NCBI GenBank assembly: GCA_035944555.1
Contig: DASZAY010000009.1
Coordinates: 186,001-250,000, forward strand
Direction of reading: 5' to 3'
DNA: 64,000 bases
From: CADCWK01 sp035944555
GTDB lineage: Bacteria > Chloroflexota > Chloroflexia > Thermomicrobiales > UBA6265
Made by a program: the position numbers and the translations under genes. Positions 1 through 8,710 of the stretch are shown here, in pieces (position 1 is the stretch's first letter; the number at the start of each line of letters is the position of its first letter). The notes under the pieces are model-generated. The model searched no databases, had not been told where the DNA came from, and saw only the letters and a program-made list of their open reading frames with translations.

Positions 1-1020
1 TCGGTCCGGCGGTCGCTGCCGGTTGCTGCGCTTGCCGCCGCCTTCGCCTTCACCCCGGTGGCGCTTGCCCAGGATGCTACCCCTGGCGTCACTCCCACCC
101 CGTACGAGGCACCGGCGGACCTGGCCGAGCTCTCCGGCGAAATCAACGCTGACGGCTCTTCCACGGTTGGTCCGCTGACGACCGTCGCGTCGGAGAACTT
201 CTTCGAGGTCGCGCCGAACGTCAACATCTCCGTGAACGTCTCCGGCACCGGCGGCGGGTTCGAGAGCTTCTGCAACGGCGACACCGACATCCAGAACGCC
301 TCCCGCGGCATCGCGGACGACGAGGTCGCCCTGTGTGCCGAGAACGGCGTCGACTACTACCAGTTCACGGTCGCCTATGACGGCGTCGTGGTCGTCGTCC
401 CGACCAGCAACACCTTCCTGACGTCCCTGACCACCGAGCAGCTCCGCCAGATCTGGATGGGCGAGATCACTAACTACAACGAGCTCGATCCCTCCTACCC
501 GGACCTCGAGATCTCGCTGTTCGGCCCGGACGATCAGTCCGGGACGTTCGACTTCTTCAACGAGGAGATTCTCGGTGAGGACGAGGCCGGTGAAGTTATC
601 ACCCCGGCCGCGGATTACGAGCCGAGCTCCGACGACAACACCTTGGTTGAGGGCGTTGCCGGCACCGAGGGCGGGCTTGGCTACTTCGGGTTCGCCTACT
701 ACGAGGAGAACCAGGATCGCCTGAACGTGGTCTCCCTGTCCGAGGAGGGCGGCGAGCCGGTCGCCCCGAGCCTCGAGACGATCAGCGACGGCTCCTACGC
801 TCCGCTGAGCCGCAGCCTCTACGTCTTCGTCTCGGCCGCCTCCCTGTCCGAGAACGTCGCGCTGCAGGAGTTCCTCCGCTACTACATCGCCTCCGCCGGT
901 GAGCTGGCCCTGTCCATCGGGTCGGTCGCCGCCCCGGGCGAGGCCTACGTCGAGGACCAGGAGAAGCTGGAAGGCGCGATCTCCGGCGAGATCGCGCCCG
1001 ATAGCCAGGCAGCCGCCTAG
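1..1020 (+). CDS. pstS: Phosphate ABC transporter substrate-binding protein PstS (5' partial)
   Basis: This is the periplasmic or surface phosphate-binding subunit of the high-affinity Pst importer. The reading frame is open to base 1, so the start codon lies outside the window. The first residues form the end of a signal peptide (alanine-rich core, then ALAQD). A short Thr-Pro-rich linker follows, and then a PstS-like domain with the segments ADGSSTVGPLT, SGTGGGFESF and DQSGTFDFF, which are typical phosphate-binding loops. It is followed by pstC, pstA and pstB on the same strand. A hairpin and about 290 bases separate it from pstC, so pstS may be expressed more strongly than the rest, as is usual for binding proteins. 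The family assignment is firm; only the N-terminus is missing. Confidence 0.93.
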   Translation, partial: SVRRSLPVAALAAAFAFTPVALAQDATPGVTPTPYEAPADLAELSGEINADGSSTVGPLTTVASENFFEVAPNVNISVNVSGTGGGFESFCNGDTDIQNASRGIADDEVALCAENGVDYYQFTVAYDGVVVVVPTSNTFLTSLTTEQLRQIWMGEITNYNELDPSYPDLEISLFGPDDQSGTFDFFNEEILGEDEAGEVITPAADYEPSSDDNTLVEGVAGTEGGLGYFGFAYYEENQDRLNVVSLSEEGGEPVAPSLETISDGSYAPLSRSLYVFVSAASLSENVALQEFLRYYIASAGELALSIGSVAAPGEAYVEDQEKLEGAISGEIAPDSQAAA

Positions 1021-1059
1021 TCAGCTGCTGGTCATCCGTTCCATCGGATGACACCTGAG

Positions 1060-1085
1060 CGGCCACCCGGACAACCGGGTGGCCG
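1060..1085 (+). terminator. Hairpin between pstS and pstC
   Basis: A perfect 11-bp inverted repeat (CGGCCACCCGG / CCGGGTGGCCG) with a 4-base loop begins 40 bases after the pstS stop and is followed by TTCCC rather than a long T run. It could be a partial terminator or an mRNA-stabilising stem that lowers pstCAB expression relative to pstS. Confidence 0.6.
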
Positions 1086-1137
1086 TTCCCGTGCCCGGCG
1101 CGGACCTCCAGGCCGGCACCGAGGTCAATCCGGCCGA

Positions 1138-1180
1138 CTTAACGCTCCGTTGGCCGGCGTTAACCAAACGCTAATGATTA
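1138..1180 (+). promoter_or_regulatory. Candidate Pho box upstream of pstC
   Basis: Four TTAAC-like hexamers lie with 10-11 base phasing: TTAACG at 1139, TTGGCC at 1150, TTAACC at 1160 and CTAATG at 1171. PhoP/PhoB-type response regulators bind direct repeats of this period (for example TT[ACT]ACA units in Bacillus). The position, about 135-170 bases before the pstC start, fits. No matching -35 is obvious; a TTGTAT at 1205 could be a -10. This is motif inspection only. Confidence 0.4.
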
Positions 1181-1311
1181 GTCGCCCGGCGGGGTCGCTC
1201 AGGCTTGTATCTTCTCTTCCGTAAGTCAACTTGCTCAACCTGTATCCAACCCCCGGTCGGTCCCGAAGTCGCGGTTGCTCATCCCATTCCATCGGAGGTC
1301 AGGAGGCGCAC

Positions 1312-2298
1312 GTGGAAGACACCCTGAAGTCCACTGCCACCGTCGAGTCGGCCGGCGTCGTCGTGGCCGAGCGGGTACGCCCGCTCGCCGTGGACGGCCG
1401 TCGGAGCCGGGCGATGTCGGAGCGGATCATCGGCATGGTGCTGATGATCTGTGGCGGTCTCTCAATCCTGACAACTGCCGGGATCGTCGCCGTCCTGATC
1501 TTCGAGACGGTCGAGTTCTTCCGGATGGTGTCCGTCTGGGAGTATCTGACGAGCACGACCTGGGATCCCGCTCGGAACGCCTCGGCTGGCGAGTGGGGTG
1601 TCCTGCCGCTGATCTCCGCCACGCTGGCCTATGCGCTGGTTGGGCTGCTGCTGTCCGTCCCGGTCGGCCTGGCGATCGCCATCTACCTGTCGGAGTACGC
1701 TCCGCCCGCGATCCGCTCGGTCGTCAAGCCCGTCCTCGAGCTGCTGGCTGGTGTGCCGACGATCGTCTACGGCTTCTTCGCCCTGACGTTCCTCACGCCG
1801 CAGATCCTGCAGCGGTTTGATTCCACGATCGGGATCTTCAACGTACTGGCCGGTGGCCTGGCCATCGGCGTCCTGACGATTCCGCTGGTGGCGTCGCTGT
1901 CCGAGGATGCGATGCGGGCCGTGCCGCGGTCGCTGCGCGAGGGCGCATTTGCTCTCGGCGCCACCCGGTTCGAGACCAGCATGCGGGTGATCCTCCCGGC
2001 GGCATTCTCCGGCGTGGTCGCCTCGATCATCCTGGCCCTGGGGCGGGCGGTCGGCGAGACTATGATCGTCGTGATCGCTGGCGGCGCCCAGACAGGTGGA
2101 GTGCCGACCAATCTGTTCGCCTCCGCCCAGTCGATGACCTCGTACATCGTCAACGTCCTCGGCGGTGAGGCGAGCCGCGGTGGCGACGCCCGCTACTACT
2201 CGCTGTTTGCCATTGGCCTGACGCTCCTGATCATCACACTCGGGCTCAACCTGATCAGCCGCGCGCTGATCCGCCGCTTCCGGGAGGTCTACGAATGA
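1312..2298 (+). CDS. pstC: Phosphate ABC transporter permease PstC
   Basis: This is one of the two membrane permeases of the Pst phosphate importer. It has about six hydrophobic helices and a binding-protein-dependent permease EAA loop (SLREGAFALGATRFE) followed by the GRAVGETM segment typical of PstC. I chose the GTG at 1312 because AGGAGG lies 5 bases upstream. The frame stays open back to a TTG at 1231, but that extension reads as low-quality sequence (MLNLYPTPGRSRSRG). The resulting protein is 328 residues, a normal PstC length. Its stop overlaps the pstA start (ATGA), showing translational coupling. A phased repeat resembling a Pho box lies upstream. Confidence 0.95.
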   Translation: MEDTLKSTATVESAGVVVAERVRPLAVDGRRSRAMSERIIGMVLMICGGLSILTTAGIVAVLIFETVEFFRMVSVWEYLTSTTWDPARNASAGEWGVLPLISATLAYALVGLLLSVPVGLAIAIYLSEYAPPAIRSVVKPVLELLAGVPTIVYGFFALTFLTPQILQRFDSTIGIFNVLAGGLAIGVLTIPLVASLSEDAMRAVPRSLREGAFALGATRFETSMRVILPAAFSGVVASIILALGRAVGETMIVVIAGGAQTGGVPTNLFASAQSMTSYIVNVLGGEASRGGDARYYSLFAIGLTLLIITLGLNLISRALIRRFREVYE

Positions 2299-3224
2299 GC
2301 AGCGTTCCCATCACTCCCGACAGCGAGATCCAGGGCCTAGGCGCGCCATCCAACCTGCCCCGGCGCAAGGTCGTTGGTGCCATCGGCAAGGGGGCGTTCA
2401 TCGCCGCGACGGTCTTCGCCGCGCTCATCCTGGTGACCCTGCTGGCCCGGATCCTCTTCCAGGGCATCGGGGCACTTGATATGGACCTGCTCACCAACCG
2501 GTTCACGTCCAACAACGCGATCAACAACGGGACCGCAGGGTTCCGGACCGGCATCATCAGCTCTCTCTGGCTGGTCCTCATCACCGCCGCCTTTGCCATC
2601 CCGGTCGGCGTCGGTGCGGCGATCTACCTCGAGGAGTACGCCCCCGACAACTGGTTCACCAAGGTGGTGCAGGTCAACGTCTCCAATCTCTCTGGTGTTC
2701 CGTCGGTCGTCTACGGTCTGCTCGGTCTCGGGGTATTCGTTTCCTTCTTCGGGTTCAACTTCCTGGGCCGCTCGGTGCTCGCCGGTGGCCTGACGCTCGG
2801 CCTGCTGGTCCTGCCGATCATCATCATCGCGGCGCAGGAAGCGTTGCGGGCGGTGCCATCCTCACTCCGTGAAGCTGCCTATGCCCTCGGTGCCACGCCC
2901 TGGCAGGTCACCTGGCACCACGTCCTGCCGGCCGCCATGTCGGGCATCCTGACCGGGACGATCCTCTCGGTCGCCCGCGCCATTGGAGAGACCGCTCCGG
3001 TCCTGGTTGCGGGAGCCGCGACCGCCATCACTCTCGCCCCGTCTGATCCGCTGGACGGCTACTCGCCACTCCCGCTCCAGGTCTTCGACGCGCTGGTCCG
3101 TCCTCAGGCCTCCGCCAAGGAGTTCGCGGCCGCCGGCATCATTATCATGATGGCTCTGCTCCTTACCCTGAACCTGATCGCCATCGTCCTCCGCGAGCGC
3201 GCCAACCGGAAGGTCCGCTGGTAG
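2295..3224 (+). CDS. pstA: Phosphate ABC transporter permease PstA
   Basis: This is the second Pst permease, 309 residues with about six membrane segments. The cytoplasmic EAA loop is clear (SLREAAYALGATPWQ followed by HHVLPAAMSGI), and ARAIGETAP matches the PstA family. The ATG overlaps the pstC stop by four bases (ATGA), so the two permeases are translated together and should form the heterodimeric channel energised by PstB, which starts 42 bases downstream. Nothing unusual is seen. Confidence 0.95.
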   Translation: MSSVPITPDSEIQGLGAPSNLPRRKVVGAIGKGAFIAATVFAALILVTLLARILFQGIGALDMDLLTNRFTSNNAINNGTAGFRTGIISSLWLVLITAAFAIPVGVGAAIYLEEYAPDNWFTKVVQVNVSNLSGVPSVVYGLLGLGVFVSFFGFNFLGRSVLAGGLTLGLLVLPIIIIAAQEALRAVPSSLREAAYALGATPWQVTWHHVLPAAMSGILTGTILSVARAIGETAPVLVAGAATAITLAPSDPLDGYSPLPLQVFDALVRPQASAKEFAAAGIIIMMALLLTLNLIAIVLRERANRKVRW

Positions 3225-3266
3225 CGGCCCATCCCGCCTCGCCACCGATCCCCAGGAGGTTCTCCA

Positions 3267-4106
3267 ATGGTCGCTACGTCCGATACCGGTCTCAACCAGC
3301 GCATCAACGTCCGCGAGTCTGACCAGGCCGGTCAGTCGCTTGGCGAGTCCGTCATCTCGCTCCGGGACGTCACTATTTCCTACGGCTCCTACGATGCCGT
3401 AGTCGGCGTCTCTTACGAGATTCCGAAGAACAAGATCACGGCGATGATCGGACCGTCCGGGTGCGGCAAGTCGACGGTACTTCGGTCGATCAACCGGATG
3501 AATGACCTTATCCCGGGCGCCAAGGTTCGTGGCACGATCGAGTATCACGGCGTCGACGTGAACCACGCCGGGGTCGACCCGGTCGAGGTTCGTCGTCGGA
3601 TCGGGATGGTCTTCCAGAAGCCAAACCCGTTCCCGAAGAGCATCGCCGAGAACATCACCTGGGGTGCCCAGATCAACGGCTTCAAGGGCAACAAGAAGGA
3701 TCTCGTCGAGCAGAGCCTCCGCAAGGCCGCGCTCTGGGACGAGGTCAAGGACAAGCTTGACCAGAGCGGACTGTCGCTCTCCGGTGGTCAGCAGCAGCGC
3801 CTCTGCATCGCCCGGACGCTGGCCGTGAACCCGGACGTGATCCTGATGGACGAGCCCTGCTCGGCTCTGGACCCGATCTCCACACTTCGGATCGAGGAGC
3901 TGATGCGGGAGCTCTCGCGCCAGTACACGATCGTGGTCGTGACCCACAACATGCAGCAGGCCGCCCGGGTCTCCGATCAGACCGTGTTCTTCTCGCTCAG
4001 CGACAAGCGGCAGGGCATCCTGGTCGAGGCGTCCCCGACGCAGCAGCTGTTCACCAAGCCGAAGGACCAGCGAACCGAGGATTACATCACCGGGCGCTTC
4101 GGGTAG
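3267..4106 (+). CDS. pstB: Phosphate ABC transporter ATP-binding protein PstB
   Basis: This is the ATPase of the Pst importer, 279 residues. All ABC motifs are present in order: Walker A GPSGCGKS, Q-loop MVFQKPNPFP, signature LSGGQQQR, Walker B ILMDEPCSALD, and the switch histidine in VTHNMQQA. FQKPNPFPKSI is characteristic of PstB among ABC ATPases. The ATG at 3267 has AGGAGG upstream. A perfect hairpin follows the stop, ending the operon. phoU, often the next gene, is instead at 38079-38753 on the opposite strand. Confidence 0.97.
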   Translation: MVATSDTGLNQRINVRESDQAGQSLGESVISLRDVTISYGSYDAVVGVSYEIPKNKITAMIGPSGCGKSTVLRSINRMNDLIPGAKVRGTIEYHGVDVNHAGVDPVEVRRRIGMVFQKPNPFPKSIAENITWGAQINGFKGNKKDLVEQSLRKAALWDEVKDKLDQSGLSLSGGQQQRLCIARTLAVNPDVILMDEPCSALDPISTLRIEELMRELSRQYTIVVVTHNMQQAARVSDQTVFFSLSDKRQGILVEASPTQQLFTKPKDQRTEDYITGRFG

Positions 4107-4133
4107 TCGGTCATCGAGACCGGTTCCGCTCCA

Positions 4134-4173
4134 GCAAGGCCTCCGCCGGTTAGCCGGCGGAGGCCTTGCTTTG
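4134..4173 (+). terminator. Terminator of the pst operon
   Basis: A perfect 16-bp inverted repeat (4134-4149 and 4154-4169, GCAAGGCC... / ...GGCCTTGC) with the loop TTAG is followed by TTTG. It starts 28 bases after the pstB stop and fits a rho-independent terminator. Confidence 0.88.
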
Positions 4174-4249
4174 TCCGGTTGTTGGGAGCAGACGAGACCT
4201 GTCCCGGTCCTTCCTCCTGCGATCCTGAATAGGAGAACCGGAAGCCGGA

Positions 4250-4289
4250 AAACGGCAGCGTCCCAACCGGGTATCCGGTCGGGACGCTG
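4250..4289 (-). terminator. Terminator of the peptide-transporter operon
   Basis: A 15-bp inverted repeat (4256-4270 and 4275-4289) has one wobble position and a 4-base loop. Read on the minus strand it is followed by CCGTTTTCC. It lies about 45 bases beyond the stop of the minus-strand substrate-binding protein gene. Confidence 0.8.
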
Positions 4290-4334
4290 TCATCACGTCA
4301 GGACAGCCCGCCAGCCAGACGGGATGACAAGGCG

Positions 4335-6224
4335 CTACTCGTTGGTGCGGCCGCTGATCTGCAGCCCGGACATCGAGCGGACGTAGATATTGCCGTTCGG
4401 GACCTGCTGGCCGAGGGAGTTGGTCGAGATGCCCTTGACCCACGGCTTGAAGGCGTTGAAGTCCACGCGATAGCAGACAGGAATGTAGCCGACGTCCTCC
4501 TGGATGATCCGCTCGCACTGCTTGTACAGCTCGAGGCGGGCCGTCTGGTCCAGCTCGGCCTTGGCCTCGATGGCGATCCGGTCGAACTCGTCGTTGGCCC
4601 AGGCCTGTCGCTTGTTGCTTGGGCGGGCGCCGTAGAACATGTCGTAGTAACCGTTGTCGGCATCCGGGTAGTCATACCACCAGCGGATCCAGACCAACTG
4701 CGCCGTGTTCTTGTACAGCTCCGGCGCGAACGAGGTGAAGGCCAGCTGCTGGATCTGGACGGACATGCCCAGGTTCTGCTGGAGCTGGTCGATGATGTCC
4801 GTGATCATGAGGTTGGAGTTGTACTGCTCCTCCTCACCGCGCATCAGGACCGTAATCTCCGGCCAGTTCTGGCCACCCTCGTAGGGCGTGCCGACCAGCG
4901 CGTCCATCGCTGCCTGCGGATCGAACGCCTGGATCCCGTTGATCTCCGGGTCCTCGAAGTACCCGAAGACGCCCGGTGGGATCATGCCGAACGCTGGCTG
5001 GATCAGTCCGTTGGTCACGGTCACCAGGCGATCGCGGTCGATCGCGTGGCTGAGCGCCTTGCGAACCTGGAGGTTATCGAACGGGGCGACGCCGTTGGAC
5101 GGCAGTAGCATCCAGACGCCGGGGAAGGCGAAGGCGCTGATTTGGCTGGCCAGCTCAGGGTCGGACTGGAACTGCGGAAGGTCCGCTCCGGAGATCGGCG
5201 TGTAGTCCAGCCGCTGGTCGCCGGAGCCGGAGAGGTAGTTGGTGACCAGATTGGCGCCCGGGATGATCGGGTCGATCGCCGTCTCCAGCGTGATGTTCGG
5301 CGCGTTCCAGTAGTTGTCGTTGCGCGACATCACGCAGTTGACGCCCTTGTTCCAGGCGTCCAGCTTGAATGGGCCGTTGGAGACGAGCGGGACTTCCTCG
5401 GCCAGCGCCCAGCGCTCGCCATACGCTTCGACCGACGGGCGGTGGGCCGGCACGCAGGCGGTGTAGCCAACCTTCTGAATGAAGTTGGCCCGGGGTCCCT
5501 CGAGCGTAACCTCAAACGTCCAGTCGTCGATGGCGCGCAACCCGAGGTCGGCCTCGGTCGCTCCGCCGCCGGTGCTGAAGCTCTCGGCATTCTTGACGTC
5601 GAAAAGGATGAAGTTGTAGACGTTCTGCCCGGCGATACCGAGGGGCGTCGGGGAGAGAATGCGCGTGAACGACCAGACAAAGTCGTGGGCCGTCACCGGG
5701 TCGCCGTTGGACCAGCCGGTGTTGTTGGGTCTGATGTGGAAGGTCCAGACGGAGCCGTCCTCATTGGTCTCCCAGCTCTCAGCCCAGTCCGGCACCGCGT
5801 TGCCGTCCGCATCGAACGTCGCGAGGCCCGCCCAGCATTCCGGCTCGGCGTTGACGTACAGGTTGCCGTTGAAGTCGAACGACGATGGCTCGCTGGAGAT
5901 CTGGAAGTTGTAGTAGATCTGCTCGGCATCGAGCGTGTAGTCGCCCTTGGGTGCCCGGCCCGTCCCGGCCATCGGCGTCGCGCCCGGCGTCGCGCCCGGG
6001 GTGCCGACCGGTGTGCCTTCCGGGGTGGCCTCGGGTGTCGCGTCCTGGGCGAAGGCCGACGAGGCAGACATGAGGCCGGCTGCCGCGGCACCCGCGCCCA
6101 CGGCACTCTTGAGGAACCGGCGGCGGGTGGCGGCGGCTTCGAGGGACCGCTGCCTCAGTTTCGCGAGGATCTCTTCCCGCGTTGCCGGGCTATCCGTGAC
6201 CGGGCCGATGATGGGATCAGCCAT
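4335..6224 (-). CDS. Peptide/oligopeptide-type ABC transporter substrate-binding protein, Tat-exported
   Basis: This is a family-5 extracellular solute-binding protein of 629 residues, the type that captures peptides, opines or nickel for Opp/Dpp importers. A twin-arginine signal is visible at residues 33-39 (TRRRFLK), followed by an alanine-rich core to SSAFAQ. A Thr-Pro repeat linker (about residues 61-85) precedes the binding fold. The segments AESWETNEDGSVWTFHIR and RKALSHAIDRDRLV are typical SBP_bac_5 landmarks. CAGGAG lies upstream of the ATG. Two matching permease genes lie directly upstream on the same strand, but no OppD/OppF ATPase gene is in the window. The substrate cannot be read from sequence; a Tat signal implies folding before export. 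Confidence 0.92.
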   Translation of the reverse strand: MADPIIGPVTDSPATREEILAKLRQRSLEAAATRRRFLKSAVGAGAAAAGLMSASSAFAQDATPEATPEGTPVGTPGATPGATPMAGTGRAPKGDYTLDAEQIYYNFQISSEPSSFDFNGNLYVNAEPECWAGLATFDADGNAVPDWAESWETNEDGSVWTFHIRPNNTGWSNGDPVTAHDFVWSFTRILSPTPLGIAGQNVYNFILFDVKNAESFSTGGGATEADLGLRAIDDWTFEVTLEGPRANFIQKVGYTACVPAHRPSVEAYGERWALAEEVPLVSNGPFKLDAWNKGVNCVMSRNDNYWNAPNITLETAIDPIIPGANLVTNYLSGSGDQRLDYTPISGADLPQFQSDPELASQISAFAFPGVWMLLPSNGVAPFDNLQVRKALSHAIDRDRLVTVTNGLIQPAFGMIPPGVFGYFEDPEINGIQAFDPQAAMDALVGTPYEGGQNWPEITVLMRGEEEQYNSNLMITDIIDQLQQNLGMSVQIQQLAFTSFAPELYKNTAQLVWIRWWYDYPDADNGYYDMFYGARPSNKRQAWANDEFDRIAIEAKAELDQTARLELYKQCERIIQEDVGYIPVCYRVDFNAFKPWVKGISTNSLGQQVPNGNIYVRSMSGLQISGRTNE

Positions 6225-6413
6225 TTCGAACTCCTGGTGCGACTACCGCCGGACGAGCCGGCCTGGTGTCGGGATCGTGGCCCCGGACGTTTCCGGTCGC
6301 CGGTCTGGACTCCGCGCGTCGCGGGATCCGTCGAAGGAGGGCCGGCCGAAGAGGCACGAGGCCTGTCTGCCGGCAGCTTGACCAGGCACCCCTGGGGTGC
6401 CCGGGTTCAGCGT

Positions 6414-7379
6414 CTAACGTTCGCCCCGGACATCGAGCGCGTCTCGCAGCCCGTCGCCGAGAAAGGTGAAGCCGAGCATCGTCAGTCCGACGGCCAGCAC
6501 CGGGAAGATCAGCATGTGGGGAGCGGTCTGGATGTACCCGGCGACCGACGCGTCGCCGACCATCTGACCCCAGGATGCCTGGGGCGGCATGATGCCGACG
6601 CCGACGTAGGACAGCGACGCTTCCGTGAAGATGGCCGTCGGGACACCGAAGGTTGCGGCGACGATCAGTGGTGTCAGGGAATTGGGCAACATGTGGCGAC
6701 CGATGATTCGTCTCGGACCCGCTCCGGATATCCGGGCCGCACTGACGTACTCGGACTCCCGTAGCGACAGGAACTGGCTGCGAAGCAGTCGGGCCTCGGT
6801 CACCCAGGCGACCAGGCCGATGGCGATGAAGATGTTCTGCAGGCCCGGTCCGAAGAGGTTCAGGAAGATCATGACGAGCAGGATCTGGGGGATGGCGTAG
6901 ACCACGTCGACGAAGCGCATCAGGAACGTGTCGGTCTTGCCGGCGAAGTAGCCGGCCAGGGCCCCGACCGTGACACCGATGATGATGACGATCGTCTGCG
7001 CGACGAGGCCGACCGTCAGGGAGACTCGGGCCCCCCAGACCAGGCGGCTGAAGATGTCGCGCCCGTTCTGGTCCAGTCCCATCGGCCAGGTCCAGCTGGG
7101 TCCAGTCCTGGCTAGGCGTGGGTCGACGACCTCGGACTGACCGTAGGGAGCGATCCACGGGGCGAAGATGGCGGTAAGGGTAAACAGCGACACGACGAAC
7201 AGCCCGATGATGGCGAGCTTGTTCTTCGCCATCCGCCGGAATGCGTCTGACCAGAGACTCCGTTGCCTGGGTAGCCCCTTGTTGGCCAACCGGGCGAGCC
7301 CCTCGTTCTGGTTCCGGGTCACGGTCTCATCAGGTGCAAGGGCTACCGTGCCACCCGGACCGGTCTGGGTCTGCTCCAT
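6414..7379 (-). CDS. Peptide-type ABC transporter permease (OppC/DppC family)
   Basis: This is a 321-residue permease with an N-terminal cytoplasmic stretch, a first helix (KLAIIGLFVVSLFTL), the OppC_N-type periplasmic segment containing GLDQNGRDIFSRLVWG, and five further helices. The EAA loop (EYVSAARISGAGPRRI, then HMLPNSLTPLIV) is typical of DppC/OppC. It lies 45 bases after the oppB-like gene and 189 bases before the binding-protein gene, so the three probably form one transcription unit. GAGGACGACG before the ATG supplies the ribosome binding site. The ATPases must be encoded elsewhere. Confidence 0.93.
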   Translation of the reverse strand: MEQTQTGPGGTVALAPDETVTRNQNEGLARLANKGLPRQRSLWSDAFRRMAKNKLAIIGLFVVSLFTLTAIFAPWIAPYGQSEVVDPRLARTGPSWTWPMGLDQNGRDIFSRLVWGARVSLTVGLVAQTIVIIIGVTVGALAGYFAGKTDTFLMRFVDVVYAIPQILLVMIFLNLFGPGLQNIFIAIGLVAWVTEARLLRSQFLSLRESEYVSAARISGAGPRRIIGRHMLPNSLTPLIVAATFGVPTAIFTEASLSYVGVGIMPPQASWGQMVGDASVAGYIQTAPHMLIFPVLAVGLTMLGFTFLGDGLRDALDVRGER

Positions 7380-7424
7380 CGTCGTCCTCGCAGGTCGGAA
7401 TAGGGAGAAAGCCGGGGACGGGGA

Positions 7425-8363
7425 CTAGTAGCGGATCCGTGGGTCGACGAAGCCGTAGACGATATCGACCAGCAGGTTCATCAAGGCGAGGAAGACGCCG
7501 TAGATCAGGACCACCGCAAGGACCATCGGCTGGTCCTTGGAGATGATGCTCTCGACGAAGAAGGGTCCCATCCCGGGGATATTGAATACCTTCTCGACGA
7601 AGAACGAGCCCGTACCGACAGCGGCGAAGATCGGTCCAACAAGGGTGATGACCGGAAGCAGCGAGTTCCGCATGACGTGCCGGTAGATCGTCATCCGCTC
7701 GGACAGCCCCTTGGCGCGGGCCGTCCGGATGTAATCCGATTTCAGCACCTCGATCATGCTCGATCGCGTGTATCGCGCGATCTGGGCGAGGGGAGCGGCA
7801 CCCAGCGCGACGGTCGGCAGGATCCAGTCCTGCCACGATTGCAGACCGCCGACGTTGAACCCGAGGTCCAGTCCTCTGCCGGGTAACCAGACCGCGAAGA
7901 CAAGGATCAGGAGAAAGCCCATGACGAACCCGGGCAGGGAATAGAAGAGAATCGCGGTCACGACGGAGATGTAGTCGATGATGCCGTTCTGATTGACGGC
8001 GGCCAGGACGCCGAGGGTGATCCCGACGACCAGCGCGAAGGCGGTTGCCATGGCGCCGAGCTGGAGGGAGATCGGCAAAGTGCGGCCGATGATGTCGTTG
8101 ACCCGCTGCGGACGGAACTGGAACGACTCACCGAAGTCGAGGGTCGCGATGTTCCGGACGTACGTGGCGAACTGCACGGGGAGCGGGTCATTGAGTCCGT
8201 AGCGGTCTTCCAGCGCCTCGATCTGCTGCTGAGTAATCGACTGGGTCCCGGCAGAGATCACCCCGGTACCGGGCGTGAACTTGAGGATAAGAAAGGTCAG
8301 CGCGATCAGGACTAGGACTGTGGGTACGAACCAGAACACCCGGTTGATGACGTATCGCGACAT
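7425..8363 (-). CDS. Peptide-type ABC transporter permease (OppB/DppB family)
   Basis: This is the first gene of the peptide-transporter unit. The roughly 312-residue protein starts with the family hallmark RYVINRVFWFVPTVLVLI and contains the EAA loop DYIRTARAKGLSERMTIYRH followed by NSLLPVITLVGP. The ATG at 8363 is preceded by AGAAGGG; a GTG two codons upstream (8369) is also possible. A TTGACA-N18-TAGTCT promoter lies about 145 bases upstream. OppB forms the membrane channel with the downstream OppC-like protein. Confidence 0.93.
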   Translation of the reverse strand: MSRYVINRVFWFVPTVLVLIALTFLILKFTPGTGVISAGTQSITQQQIEALEDRYGLNDPLPVQFATYVRNIATLDFGESFQFRPQRVNDIIGRTLPISLQLGAMATAFALVVGITLGVLAAVNQNGIIDYISVVTAILFYSLPGFVMGFLLILVFAVWLPGRGLDLGFNVGGLQSWQDWILPTVALGAAPLAQIARYTRSSMIEVLKSDYIRTARAKGLSERMTIYRHVMRNSLLPVITLVGPIFAAVGTGSFFVEKVFNIPGMGPFFVESIISKDQPMVLAVVLIYGVFLALMNLLVDIVYGFVDPRIRY

Positions 8364-8506
8364 CGCCACAAGCCCTTCTGCTGCACACGGCTCACGTTCG
8401 GCGTCCGGGCGGAAACGAGCGCCCCTCGATGGGCGGAATCATTCGCCTGGTTCGCCGGTGACGTCGCGGATTTCCTGGTTGTCGGATGCCCGATAGGGTG
8501 ACGCGA

Positions 8507-8536
8507 AGACTAGTCATCATGTCCAATCACTGTCAA
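8507..8536 (-). promoter_or_regulatory. Promoter of the peptide-transporter operon
   Basis: Read on the minus strand, a consensus -35 TTGACA (8536-8531), an 18-base spacer and a -10 TAGTCT (8512-8507) face oppB. Transcription would start near 8500 and leave a leader of about 135 bases. Confidence 0.7.
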
Positions 8537-8560
8537 GCACAACACCACCGCTTATCTGGT

Positions 8561-8590
8561 GATTCATGGGAGATTCGGCCAGATTCATGG
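8561..8590. repeat. Phased GATTCATGG direct repeats upstream of the transporter promoter
   Basis: GATTCATGG occurs at 8561-8569 and 8582-8590, with a degenerate copy GATTCGGCC at 8572-8580, giving 11- and 10-base spacing. The array begins 25 bases upstream of the -35. Response regulators of the OmpR/PhoB class bind repeats of this period. The core TTCATGG also occurs in the candidate Pho box before phoU. In the remainder of the 405-base gap 8364-8768 I see only the promoter and the terminator listed. Confidence 0.4.
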
Positions 8591-8710
8591 ACAGGATGAA
8601 CAAAGTGGCCGATTGGGGTAGTGCTCACGTACCAGAAAGCAGCCGACGATCTGTGCAAATGTGCTTCGCTCATGTCGTTCTATCCAGCCAGGACGCACAC
8701 ACGGAAATAA

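Noticed and set aside
1231..1311. TTG-initiated N-terminal extension of PstC
   Set aside because: The GTG at 1312 has a perfect AGGAGG and gives a normal PstC length; the extension is Ser/Arg-rich and not membrane-like.
5940..6050. Short repeated GC-rich units that look like a minisatellite
   Set aside because: They encode the Thr-Pro linker of the solute-binding protein in frame, so they are coding low complexity rather than a separate repeat element.
5142..6764. Long plus-strand frame opposite the solute-binding protein
   Set aside because: It is antisense to a gene with clear signal peptide and family motifs; the translation has no recognisable domain.
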